Source: Spirochaetaceae bacterium (GTDB lineage: Bacteria; Spirochaetota; Spirochaetia; Treponematales; Breznakiellaceae). Taken from it: 7,262 bases of DNA. Position 1 is the first letter of the stretch, and the number at the start of each line of letters is the position of its first letter. Below are positions 1-5,804 of this stretch, one piece after another. The stretch covers positions 1-7,262 of the forward strand of contig JAITGJ010000291.1 of the NCBI GenBank assembly GCA_031280705.1, in the 5' to 3' direction. The notes under the pieces are model-generated. The model ran no database searches, was not told the origin of the DNA, and saw only the letters and a list, made by a program, of their open reading frames with translations. The position numbers were made by a program, and so were the translations under genes.

Positions 1-3
1 CCA

Positions 4-20
4 CAAAGTCGGTTACTTTG
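4..20. repeat. Small inverted repeat CAAAGT-N5-ACTTTG
   Basis: The arms CAAAGT (4-9) and ACTTTG (15-20) are exact complements around a five-base loop. It directly precedes the larger nested repeat starting at 22. It may be part of a structured element that continues left of the window. No T-run follows on either strand, so a terminator is not supported. Confidence 0.45.
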
Positions 21-21
21 C

Positions 22-83
22 GGACAGACCTTGCATTTTCTCGCCTAAAGGCTGCGAAAATGCGATTTTCAAGGAAGTCTGTC
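22..83. repeat. Nested, interrupted inverted repeat
   Basis: Several complementary blocks are stacked in order. GACAGAC (23-29) matches GTCTGTC (77-83), CCTTG (29-33) matches CAAGG (70-74), and GCATTTTC (33-40) matches GAAAATGC (56-63). Small unpaired insertions separate the blocks on the right side, notably 64-69. The result could fold into a long irregular hairpin. Its outer right arm is shared with the perfect palindrome at 76-111, so the two structures are mutually exclusive if transcribed. Confidence 0.55.
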
Positions 84-111
84 TATAATGTGTCCACATT
101 ATAGACAGACT
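76..111. repeat. Perfect 17-base-arm inverted repeat
   Basis: AGTCTGTCTATAATGTG (76-92) is followed by the two-base centre TC and then its exact reverse complement CACATTATAGACAGACT (95-111). A perfect match over 17 bases per arm is far beyond chance in this length. Each arm contains TATAAT in its outward reading (84-89 plus, 98-103 minus), but I find no well-spaced -35 box on either strand. The two-base centre makes a normal RNA hairpin loop impossible without opening some pairs. A protein-binding palindrome or two abutting element ends are therefore as likely as an RNA structure. Confidence 0.85.
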
Positions 112-490
112 CTAAGTAATTTTTTCTCTGCAAAAAATCTTTCTGCAAAACGCGTAGGCGCCGTGCTGACGGGTATGTCGATGCTGTCGCCGCTGACCGC
201 GGTTTGGACCGCACCGCTGGTTTTTAACAACTGCAAGAGTCCGCATTTCTTTCAGCAATACGCAAAATTTGCTCTTTTTAAACGGAAGTTTCAGAACAAC
301 TCTATTTTATAGCGGAAGAATCTCAGCCGATTTCTGCACATGAGAATCAGTTTGATAGTTCAAAGAAAACCATGCGGATTGCGCCTGGCAAGGGCATGAG
401 ATCGTGTCATCTATCATAATTCATCATTCCGGTCCGCGGCTGGAGAGCAATCCCGGGCACACAAAGCGCCGCCGCCCATTCTTAAACGCC

Positions 491-506
491 CCGGGGCAGT
501 CCCCGG
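491..506 (-). terminator. Possible terminator hairpin after thiI
   Basis: CCGGGG (491-496) and CCCCGG (501-506) form a six-pair GC stem around a four-base loop, starting ten bases after the thiI stop codon on the minus strand. After the stem the minus strand reads GGCGTTTAAG, so the U-tract is short and imperfect. Position and stem suit an intrinsic terminator. The weak U-tract keeps confidence modest. Confidence 0.4.
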
Positions 507-516
507 AGAAACATCG

Positions 517-1713
517 TTACGGAAAACCGCATTTTTCTTCCCGCGCCGTTTCCAGCGCCGTCTGAATCAAGCCGGACAGATCAAGGCTTTCGTATAAACC
601 GCCGGCTTCGTCCGGATCGCCGTGCAGCACCGGATGGGCCGGGCTAAACAGGGCGCAGCAATCGGCGTAGGGCAAAATTGATGTCGCATAGGTGCCGATG
701 GATTCCGCAATCCGTATGATGCTTTCCTTGTCCATGCCGATAAGGGGCCGCATCACGGGACTAGTAATTCTGCTCTGCGTGCAGGTAATATTTTCTATGG
801 TCTGGCTTGCCACCTGGGAAAGGCTTTCCCCAGTGATGAGGCATTTGCAGTTCCTCCGGCGGGCAAGCCGTTCGGCGGCTTCCATCATGGCCATGCGGAG
901 CAGAATGGTAGCCCATGATTCAGGCGCGTTTTCCTTTATTCGTATCTCAATGCCGGCAAAATCAACCGTATGGAGCCGTATGCCGATGCCGTAGGAACCG
1001 GTAATTTCCGCAAGCTTTACTGCTTTCAGCCGGGCTTCGTCTGATGTGTAGGGCCAGGCGTGGAAATACACCGCGTCCAGGCCCATGCCCCGGCTTTCCA
1101 TAAGATAACCGGCCACCGGAGAGTCAATGCCCCCGGAAAGAAGCAGCAGTCCCCGGCCCGCAGTCCCCACGGGAAGCCCGCGCCGCCCCTTTTGTCCCAT
1201 CGCATAAATGTAGGCGCGTTCCCGGATTTCCACTTCGATAAGGGCCTCTGGATGGTGAACATCCACGCGGAGGGACGGCACGGCGTCCAGGACCGCCGCT
1301 CCGCCCTCGCTCCGCATTGCCCAGGAATCCAGCGGAAAACTTTTGTCGGTGCGCCGCGCCTCTATTTTGAAGGTTGAAACGCCCCGGTGAACGCATTCCC
1401 GCGCCGCGTCAATCAGCGCGGCAAATACCGCCTCGCGGGTTTTCGCGGCGACAACGGTACGCGCCCAGCCCGCAATGCCGAAAATCTTTTCCAGCGCGGC
1501 TTCTATATTCTGTACCGTGTCTTCATCCGCGCCGGAAGGGGCGTGAACGTACAGTCTGCCGCTTCCGGCGGCAAGTTCCGCGCCCGTCCCTTTAAGGCGC
1601 GCGGCCAGATTGCGGCAAAGCGCGCGCTCAAATCCCGGCCGGTTTCTCCCTTTCAGCGTGAGCTCTCCCGGTTTCAACAGCCAGGTTATGCGATCCGCAC
1701 GGGTTTTTTCCAT
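517..1713 (-). CDS. thiI: tRNA 4-thiouridine synthase ThiI (no rhodanese domain)
   Basis: This enzyme adenylates uridine 8 of tRNA and replaces its oxygen with sulfur supplied by a cysteine desulfurase. In some bacteria it also feeds thiamine thiazole synthesis. It acts in the cytoplasm. The 398-residue product starts with the typical PGELTLKGRNR segment (15-25). A THUMP region with KIEARRTDKSFPLDSW (116-131) follows, then the PP-loop SGGIDSPVAG (193-202), GESLSQVASQT (295-305) and PYADCCALFSPAHP (348-361). All are family signatures. Cys352 or Cys353 is probably the catalytic-loop cysteine. The protein ends at the size of Bacillus-type ThiI and lacks the rhodanese extension of E. coli ThiI, so sulfur should come directly from a partner desulfurase, which is not in the window. 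An in-frame ATG at 1788 exists, but its 25 extra residues have no family counterpart and no ribosome binding site. The ATG at 1713 has AAGGAA seven bases upstream. Confidence 0.95.
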   Translation of the reverse strand: MEKTRADRITWLLKPGELTLKGRNRPGFERALCRNLAARLKGTGAELAAGSGRLYVHAPSGADEDTVQNIEAALEKIFGIAGWARTVVAAKTREAVFAALIDAARECVHRGVSTFKIEARRTDKSFPLDSWAMRSEGGAAVLDAVPSLRVDVHHPEALIEVEIRERAYIYAMGQKGRRGLPVGTAGRGLLLLSGGIDSPVAGYLMESRGMGLDAVYFHAWPYTSDEARLKAVKLAEITGSYGIGIRLHTVDFAGIEIRIKENAPESWATILLRMAMMEAAERLARRRNCKCLITGESLSQVASQTIENITCTQSRITSPVMRPLIGMDKESIIRIAESIGTYATSILPYADCCALFSPAHPVLHGDPDEAGGLYESLDLSGLIQTALETAREEKCGFP

Positions 1714-1720
1714 GGCAGAA

Positions 1721-1726
1721 TTCCTT
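1721..1726 (-). promoter_or_regulatory. Ribosome binding site that fixes the thiI start
   Basis: The minus strand reads AAGGAA, seven bases before the ATG at 1713. The longer start at 1788 has no purine-rich motif in front of it. This supports the 398-residue form of ThiI. Confidence 0.7.
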
Positions 1727-1740
1727 GTACCCGCTCTTCC

Positions 1741-1783
1741 CCAAAACGGCGCGGTCCAAAAGGCCCCGCGGCGCGGTTTTTGG
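1741..1783 (-). other. Duplicated motif and possible stem-loop between kinase and thiI
   Basis: The 87-base gap between the kinase stop codon and the thiI start holds two adjacent versions of one motif. CCAAAACGGCGCGGT lies at 1741-1755, and CCAAAA plus CGGCGCGGT, separated by seven extra bases, at 1756-1777. CCAAAA (1756-1761) is also complementary to TTTTGG (1778-1783), and a four-pair CCGC/GCGG stem sits inside. On the minus-strand RNA this could form a hairpin ahead of thiI, acting as a weak terminator for the kinase transcript or an attenuator. There is no clean U-tract, so the role is uncertain. Confidence 0.35.
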
Positions 1784-1800
1784 CGCATAAAAGACGCGGG

Positions 1801-4800
1801 TTACTTTTTCGGCAGATACTTTCTGAGTTTTTCCATAACGATGGTCATGTCCAGCGGTTTTCCCACATGATCATTCATGCCCGCGGCAAGACATTTGTCG
1901 ATGTCTTCCTTGAACACATTTGCGGTCATTGCGACAATGGGTATTTCCCCTGCGCGGGGAACATTCAGCGCGCGAATTTGGCGGGTAGCTTCAAATCCGT
2001 CCATTTCGGGCATGTGCACATCCATAAAAATCAGATCGTACTTTTCCGGATTATCGCCAAAAAGTTTAAGCGCCATCGCGCCGTTTTCCGCGCAGTCGAT
2101 GGCAAGCCCTGTTGGTTCAAGCAGGGTGAGTACAATCTCCCGGTTAATTTCCACGTCTTCCGCAAGAATAATGGTCGCCCCGGAAAAATCATCGGCGTTT
2201 TCTTCGCCGGAAGCCGCCTCCGCCCCGTATGCCGTATGCGCGGCGGTAGAAACACTGCCCGTATCCAGGGAGGAAGAATTCGTAACCCGCGCGTACACCG
2301 CTTCTTTTCCCAGCGCCTGATTGATCACATCGGCAATGGCGGAAGAAAAAAGCGGCTTGGGAATAAATTTGTCCACGCCCGCCTGCCGCGCTTCCTGTTC
2401 AATAACGCCCCAGTCCGTGGCGGAAACCAGTATTACTACCGCGTCTGCTCCGCCGGGTTCCGCCTTTATTTCCCTGGTGAGTTCAATGCCGCTTATGTCG
2501 GGCATTTTCCAGTCAATAAAGTAGATATCGTATTTGCCGTTTTGCCGCACCAGGCGCAGCGCTTCTTCGCCGCTCGCGGCGGTATCGCAGGAAAGCCCCA
2601 GCGATTTTATTATTTCAGAAAAATATTCCCGCACATCGGCGTCGTCATCGGCCAGGAGCATGCGGAGATTCTGGTAATTTACCCCTTCCCGCAGGAGCCC
2701 CCGGCGCACTTCCTGTCCCTGCTTTGCGCGGATGGTAAAAATAAACGTAGAGCCCTGGTCCGCTGCGGACTCAACATGAATTTCGCCGCCCATCATTTCC
2801 ACAATACGCTTGCTGATGGCAAGGCCGAGGCCCGTACCGCCGAATTTGCGGGAAATGCCGCCGTCGGCCTGCTCAAAGGACGTGAAGAGGCGGCTTTTCT
2901 GTTCATCGGTGATGCCGATGCCCGTATCGCTGACTGAAATTCTGACGGTGTACTCGGGTTTATCGCCGCCATCGCCGTTACCGGCGGCGCTGTCCACGGG
3001 CGGCTCCGGGGCGGGGTATGCCGCCAGGCGGCACGCTTCAAGGCACGCCTCAAGGCGAATGGTCCCGTTTTCCGGGGTAAATTTAACCGCGTTGGAAAGC
3101 AGATTCGTGATCACCTGCGCAAGGCGCTGATCATCGGCAATAAGCGTGGAAGGTATTTTGGGGTCCAGGTGAACGGCGAATTTCTGATGTTTTTCCTCGA
3201 TCCTGAAATTAACCACATTGGTAACTTTCATGATCATTCTTTCAAAATTAAATTCCACCGGAGAAAGTTCAAATTTATTTGCCTCGATTTTCGACATATC
3301 AAGAATATCGTTAATGACGCCAAGGAGGTGATTTGAGGCTTCGTCAATCTTGTCCAGACAGTAATCCTTTCGTTCCGGATCGGCGGCCCCCCGCGCAATA
3401 TGGGTCATGCCGATAATGGCGTTCATGGGGGTGCGCATTTCGTGGCTCATCCGGGAAAGGAAATCGCTTTTCGCGCGGCTTGCCTGCTCCGCGCCGATAC
3501 GCGCCTGGGTAAGCTGGGTTACATCTGTCAGAATAAGCATGAAGCAGGAAGACGAGCCTTCTTCTTTTTTTCCGGTCCCGGTAAAAAGGGAAGAAACGCC
3601 CATCAATTCGGCAAGCTGATCGGCAAGGCGGCTTGAGCTTGAGGAACCGGGGGCGCTGCCGTCATCACGGTCCAGGGCGGCTCCGGTGCGGCAGAGGGTA
3701 AGCACATAGTTTGAGTCCCCGCGGAGTTCTTCCCGGAGGGAAATAGCGCCGGTGTAGGAAGCCTCGCCGTCTCCGTTTTCCGGGAGCAGCACGCGCGCAA
3801 TTTCACCGGGCAGGTCCCGGCTTTCCCCGGATGTGGCGATGTAGGCAAGTATGCTGCCGTCCGCCGTATCAAGGAAATTGCGCTCAAGGAAATCCTTCAT
3901 TGCCCGGTTGCAGTAGCGGAATAACCGGTCTTCGCCCAGGAGCGCGAGCGCTTCGGGGATCGCGTCAAGCTGCGCGCCGATAATGTCCATCGTGGTGTTG
4001 ACGCCCGAAATGATGCGGTAGTAATCCCCCTGGTGATATGCGAGGGGGGACCGTTGATTCAGGTTTCCCGTGCGCGCGGCCCAGGTGATATGATCGATAT
4101 CGACAATGACATCCTTGATGGAGTCGATCATTGTCGCATAGGCGTCCCCCAAAAGGCCGATCTCGTCGTTGCGCCCGACAAGGTTTTCCGGTATTTTTTG
4201 GGAAAACTGCCCAAGGGCAAGGCGGTGGGCGCTCGCGGTGAGGGCTTTAAGCGGCTCGGTCAGCACCTTCCTGATAAATATGCTGAACCCGGCGGTAACG
4301 ACAACGATCAGTATCGCTGTTGCCAAAATGCTGATAATGGTCGCCTGCCACGTGGAAGCGGTAAAATCACTGCGGGGCGCTTCTATCATCAGGGACCAGC
4401 GGGTTCCCCGTATCGGGGCATAACTGAAAAACCGGGCGGCTTTTGGCCGGAAAACCGAGAGGAGGCCCTCTCCCCGCGCCAGCACGGAACCGATGCCGCC
4501 CTGCGCGACAAGACTGAGCAGATTTTCTATCGTCCGGGTATTGCCGTATACGTCGTAAATGGTCGCCCAGCGCGTTACCAGAGACGCGTTCCGGTGGGCC
4601 TGTATCTGTCCCTGATAATTGATGATGAACGCGGTGCTTGACGCGCTGACATTGATATTTCCCAGCACATCGTTAAGCACGTCGTAATTGTAGCTTCCCG
4701 CCAGAATGTAGTGCGGCGTCCCCTCGCCGTCCGTTACCGGAGCGCCCATGCAAATTTCCATCTGGTGGCCGTCAAAGGTGTCGCCAATCACAAAACTGCC

Positions 4801-5208
4801 GGTTATCCGCACAAGATAGTAGAGCCGCCGGGAATCAATGCTCACGGGCGCGTTGGTACTGCCCGTGAGCAGCCGCCCCGATTCAATGGAATAAAGACCC
4901 ACCCAGGTGAATTCGATCCGGTTGAGCAGGCTTTCCAGAAATACCCGCGTCTCCTCCTGCCCCTCGCCCGAGGCAATGAGCGGGTTATCCCTGATGCCCA
5001 GAATCTGTTCCGCCATAAGGTGCAGGTGCCCCTCCACATTCTGCGCGGCGGTCCGCGCCATGGAGGGCATGGTTTTCATCAGTATGGAGTCCGTGAGGGA
5101 ATTCATAAAAAAGGTCATCAGAAGTACCAGCACGAGCGCGAGGAGAACGACCGCGAGCGTGGCGGTAAGCTGGATGGTTTGGCGAAGTCCGCGCTTATTC
5201 ACGGACAT
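1801..5208 (-). CDS. Hybrid sensor histidine kinase, Cache-HAMP-PAS-HisKA-HATPase-REC-REC
   Basis: This 1135-residue inner-membrane kinase should sense an external signal, autophosphorylate a histidine and pass phosphate to its own receivers. Membrane helices lie at about 14-34 and 288-312. The periplasmic part between them resembles a double Cache domain (SSTAFIINYQGQIQAH, 190-205; SYAPIRGTRWSLMIEAP, 262-278). HAMP follows (~313-370), then a HAMP-like linker with GNLNQR and HQGDYYRIISGVN (381-404), and a PAS fold (~416-567). HisKA carries His589 in SHEMRTP. The ATPase shows N702/N706, DTGIGI (761-766) and GGTGLGL (790-796). Receiver 1 has acidic D854-D856, D899 and K951. Receiver 2 has E1017/D1018, D1063, T1095 and K1117. 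There is no Hpt or DNA-binding domain, so a separate Hpt protein and regulator are needed; neither is visible. Its start overlaps the FMN lipoprotein gene by 14 bases, suggesting translational coupling. A GTG at 5202 fits the ribosome binding site better than the ATG at 5208. The ligand cannot be read from the sequence. Confidence 0.95.
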   Translation of the reverse strand: MSVNKRGLRQTIQLTATLAVVLLALVLVLLMTFFMNSLTDSILMKTMPSMARTAAQNVEGHLHLMAEQILGIRDNPLIASGEGQEETRVFLESLLNRIEFTWVGLYSIESGRLLTGSTNAPVSIDSRRLYYLVRITGSFVIGDTFDGHQMEICMGAPVTDGEGTPHYILAGSYNYDVLNDVLGNINVSASSTAFIINYQGQIQAHRNASLVTRWATIYDVYGNTRTIENLLSLVAQGGIGSVLARGEGLLSVFRPKAARFFSYAPIRGTRWSLMIEAPRSDFTASTWQATIISILATAILIVVVTAGFSIFIRKVLTEPLKALTASAHRLALGQFSQKIPENLVGRNDEIGLLGDAYATMIDSIKDVIVDIDHITWAARTGNLNQRSPLAYHQGDYYRIISGVNTTMDIIGAQLDAIPEALALLGEDRLFRYCNRAMKDFLERNFLDTADGSILAYIATSGESRDLPGEIARVLLPENGDGEASYTGAISLREELRGDSNYVLTLCRTGAALDRDDGSAPGSSSSSRLADQLAELMGVSSLFTGTGKKEEGSSSCFMLILTDVTQLTQARIGAEQASRAKSDFLSRMSHEMRTPMNAIIGMTHIARGAADPERKDYCLDKIDEASNHLLGVINDILDMSKIEANKFELSPVEFNFERMIMKVTNVVNFRIEEKHQKFAVHLDPKIPSTLIADDQRLAQVITNLLSNAVKFTPENGTIRLEACLEACRLAAYPAPEPPVDSAAGNGDGGDKPEYTVRISVSDTGIGITDEQKSRLFTSFEQADGGISRKFGGTGLGLAISKRIVEMMGGEIHVESAADQGSTFIFTIRAKQGQEVRRGLLREGVNYQNLRMLLADDDADVREYFSEIIKSLGLSCDTAASGEEALRLVRQNGKYDIYFIDWKMPDISGIELTREIKAEPGGADAVVILVSATDWGVIEQEARQAGVDKFIPKPLFSSAIADVINQALGKEAVYARVTNSSSLDTGSVSTAAHTAYGAEAASGEENADDFSGATIILAEDVEINREIVLTLLEPTGLAIDCAENGAMALKLFGDNPEKYDLIFMDVHMPEMDGFEATRQIRALNVPRAGEIPIVAMTANVFKEDIDKCLAAGMNDHVGKPLDMTIVMEKLRKYLPKK

Positions 5209-5662
5209 GCTCCCCGTCCGCCGGGATGATGGGGACTTCCGCCATGGACGCGCCGCCCGCGCCGGCGTTTGCCAGCACCGCGGCGGACAACTGCCGGAAT
5301 GTGTGCCATGACGTGGTGGCCCCGGTCATGGCGTCAATTTCTTCTCCGCCCTGGGTGCGCAGCAGTTCGCCCGCATACACGCGGGTATACTCAAGGGGAT
5401 ACGTGCCCACGACAGACTTCATCAGCGACATATAGTCCGTGTCCCATGATTTGACAAAACCCGCCTGGTTTACCGCATTGTACTCAACCGTGGTGATCAC
5501 CCCATTATTGACGCAAATAGTTATAAATTCTTTCCAGCCATAAGTATCCCAGTCCTTGGCGATGGCCGAATAATAACCGTCCTTGAGATCCGAGCCGCGT
5601 CCGGTACAGGAAAAAAGCAGGATAAAGAGAACCAAACCGGAAAAAAATATGCCTTTTTTCAT
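5195..5662 (-). CDS. FMN-binding domain lipoprotein (covalent flavin type)
   Basis: This is a 155-residue extracytoplasmic lipoprotein predicted to carry FMN. Residues 1-18 form a lipoprotein signal (MKK, then a hydrophobic run ending LLFS) with Cys19 as the likely lipidated residue, a loose lipobox of the spirochaete kind. The rest is one FMN_bind domain: DGYYSA (28-33), GWKEFITICVNNGVITTVEY (42-61), GFVKSWDTDY (68-77) and the signature DAMTGATTS (110-118). In RnfG/NqrC-like proteins the matching threonine, here Thr116, is joined to FMN by the flavin transferase ApbE. No apbE or Rnf/Nqr gene is nearby, so membership of an electron-transfer complex is not shown. Treponemal homologues are often annotated as membrane immunogen lipoproteins (from memory). 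A strong GGAGG lies seven bases upstream of the ATG. The stop codon lies inside the kinase start region, so the two proteins are probably made together; a sensory or redox partnership is inference. Confidence 0.9.
   Translation of the reverse strand: MKKGIFFSGLVLFILLFSCTGRGSDLKDGYYSAIAKDWDTYGWKEFITICVNNGVITTVEYNAVNQAGFVKSWDTDYMSLMKSVVGTYPLEYTRVYAGELLRTQGGEEIDAMTGATTSWHTFRQLSAAVLANAGAGGASMAEVPIIPADGEHVRE
5210..5215 (-). promoter_or_regulatory. Ribosome binding site bearing on the kinase start
   Basis: The minus strand reads GGGGAG here. It is only one base from the ATG at 5208, which is too close, but exactly seven bases from an in-frame GTG at 5202 (codon 3 of the longer form). If GTG is used, the kinase has 1133 residues and the overlap with the FMN gene shrinks to eight bases. 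A shorter GGA at 5217-5219 would serve the ATG with eight-base spacing, so both starts remain open. Confidence 0.5.
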
Positions 5663-5669
5663 GGTAGTG

Positions 5670-5674
5670 CCTCC
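5670..5674 (-). promoter_or_regulatory. Strong ribosome binding site of the FMN lipoprotein gene
   Basis: The minus strand reads GGAGG, seven bases before the ATG at 5662. This is near-ideal and confirms the start chosen for the lipoprotein signal peptide. Confidence 0.75.
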
Positions 5675-5785
5675 AGTCTAATACGAATACGGCGGATATG
5701 AAAGCCTATTCTGGCTCTTTGCGCGCGTTTTTCGCGGGTCTCCACCCGGCTCCATGCCCGCAACGCTCATCCCGCAAGCCGGGCG

Positions 5786-5800
5786 GCGGGGCGGCCCCGC
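5786..5800 (-). other. GC-rich hairpin after the TPR lipoprotein gene
   Basis: GCGGGG (5786-5791) and CCCCGC (5795-5800) are complementary around a three-base loop, starting four bases beyond the stop codon of the TPR gene on the minus strand. No U-tract follows, so it may stabilise the 3' end or weakly separate the transcripts and is not a classical terminator. A second small stem (CGGGT 5735-5739 with ACCCG 5744-5748) lies further along the same 142-base gap. I find no convincing promoter in that gap. Confidence 0.3.
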
Positions 5801-5804
5801 ACGG

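Larger units (their letters stand above)
1..516. other. Gene-free, partly AT-rich region with inverted repeats
   Basis: This stretch lies downstream of thiI and contains no reading frame that I can defend as a gene. Its first ~350 bases are visibly richer in A and T than the coding region to the right. Short open frames exist on both strands (for example 88-312 plus, 307-417 minus), but none has a good ribosome binding site or a recognisable domain. The leftmost 111 bases are packed with inverted repeats, listed separately. The nonamer TCTGCAAAA occurs twice, at 127-135 and 142-150. The base composition and repeats suggest an intergenic repeat element or the worn remnant of a mobile element. 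No transposase or integrase sequence is visible, so this remains inference. Confidence 0.6.

Noticed and set aside
84..103. Divergent promoters from the TATAAT boxes in the palindrome
   Set aside because: No -35 element lies at a suitable distance on either strand, so the boxes may simply reflect the repeat sequence.
199..225. Plus-strand terminator (GCGGT/ACCGC stem followed by TTTTT)
   Set aside because: The stem has only five pairs, the T-run begins eight bases after it, and no plus-strand gene ends here.
88..312. A 74-codon plus-strand frame
   Set aside because: Its start lies inside the perfect palindrome, with no ribosome binding site and no recognisable domain. It could be a fossil but cannot be supported as a gene.
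311..375. tRNA-like stretch with a GTTCAAA motif
   Set aside because: No acceptor, D or anticodon stems can be paired around it.
307..417. A 36-residue minus-strand frame starting MIDDTISCPC
   Set aside because: The composition is protein-like, but there is only a weak GGA ten bases upstream and the product is very short with no family resemblance.
1714..1788. N-terminal extension of ThiI to the ATG at 1788
   Set aside because: There is no ribosome binding site and no family counterpart, and the sequence includes the duplicated intergenic motif.
1387..2937. A 516-codon open frame on the plus strand across thiI and the kinase gene
   Set aside because: It is antisense to two clear genes, its product is rich in Arg, Phe and His without domain signatures, and it follows from the codon bias of the GC-rich minus-strand genes.
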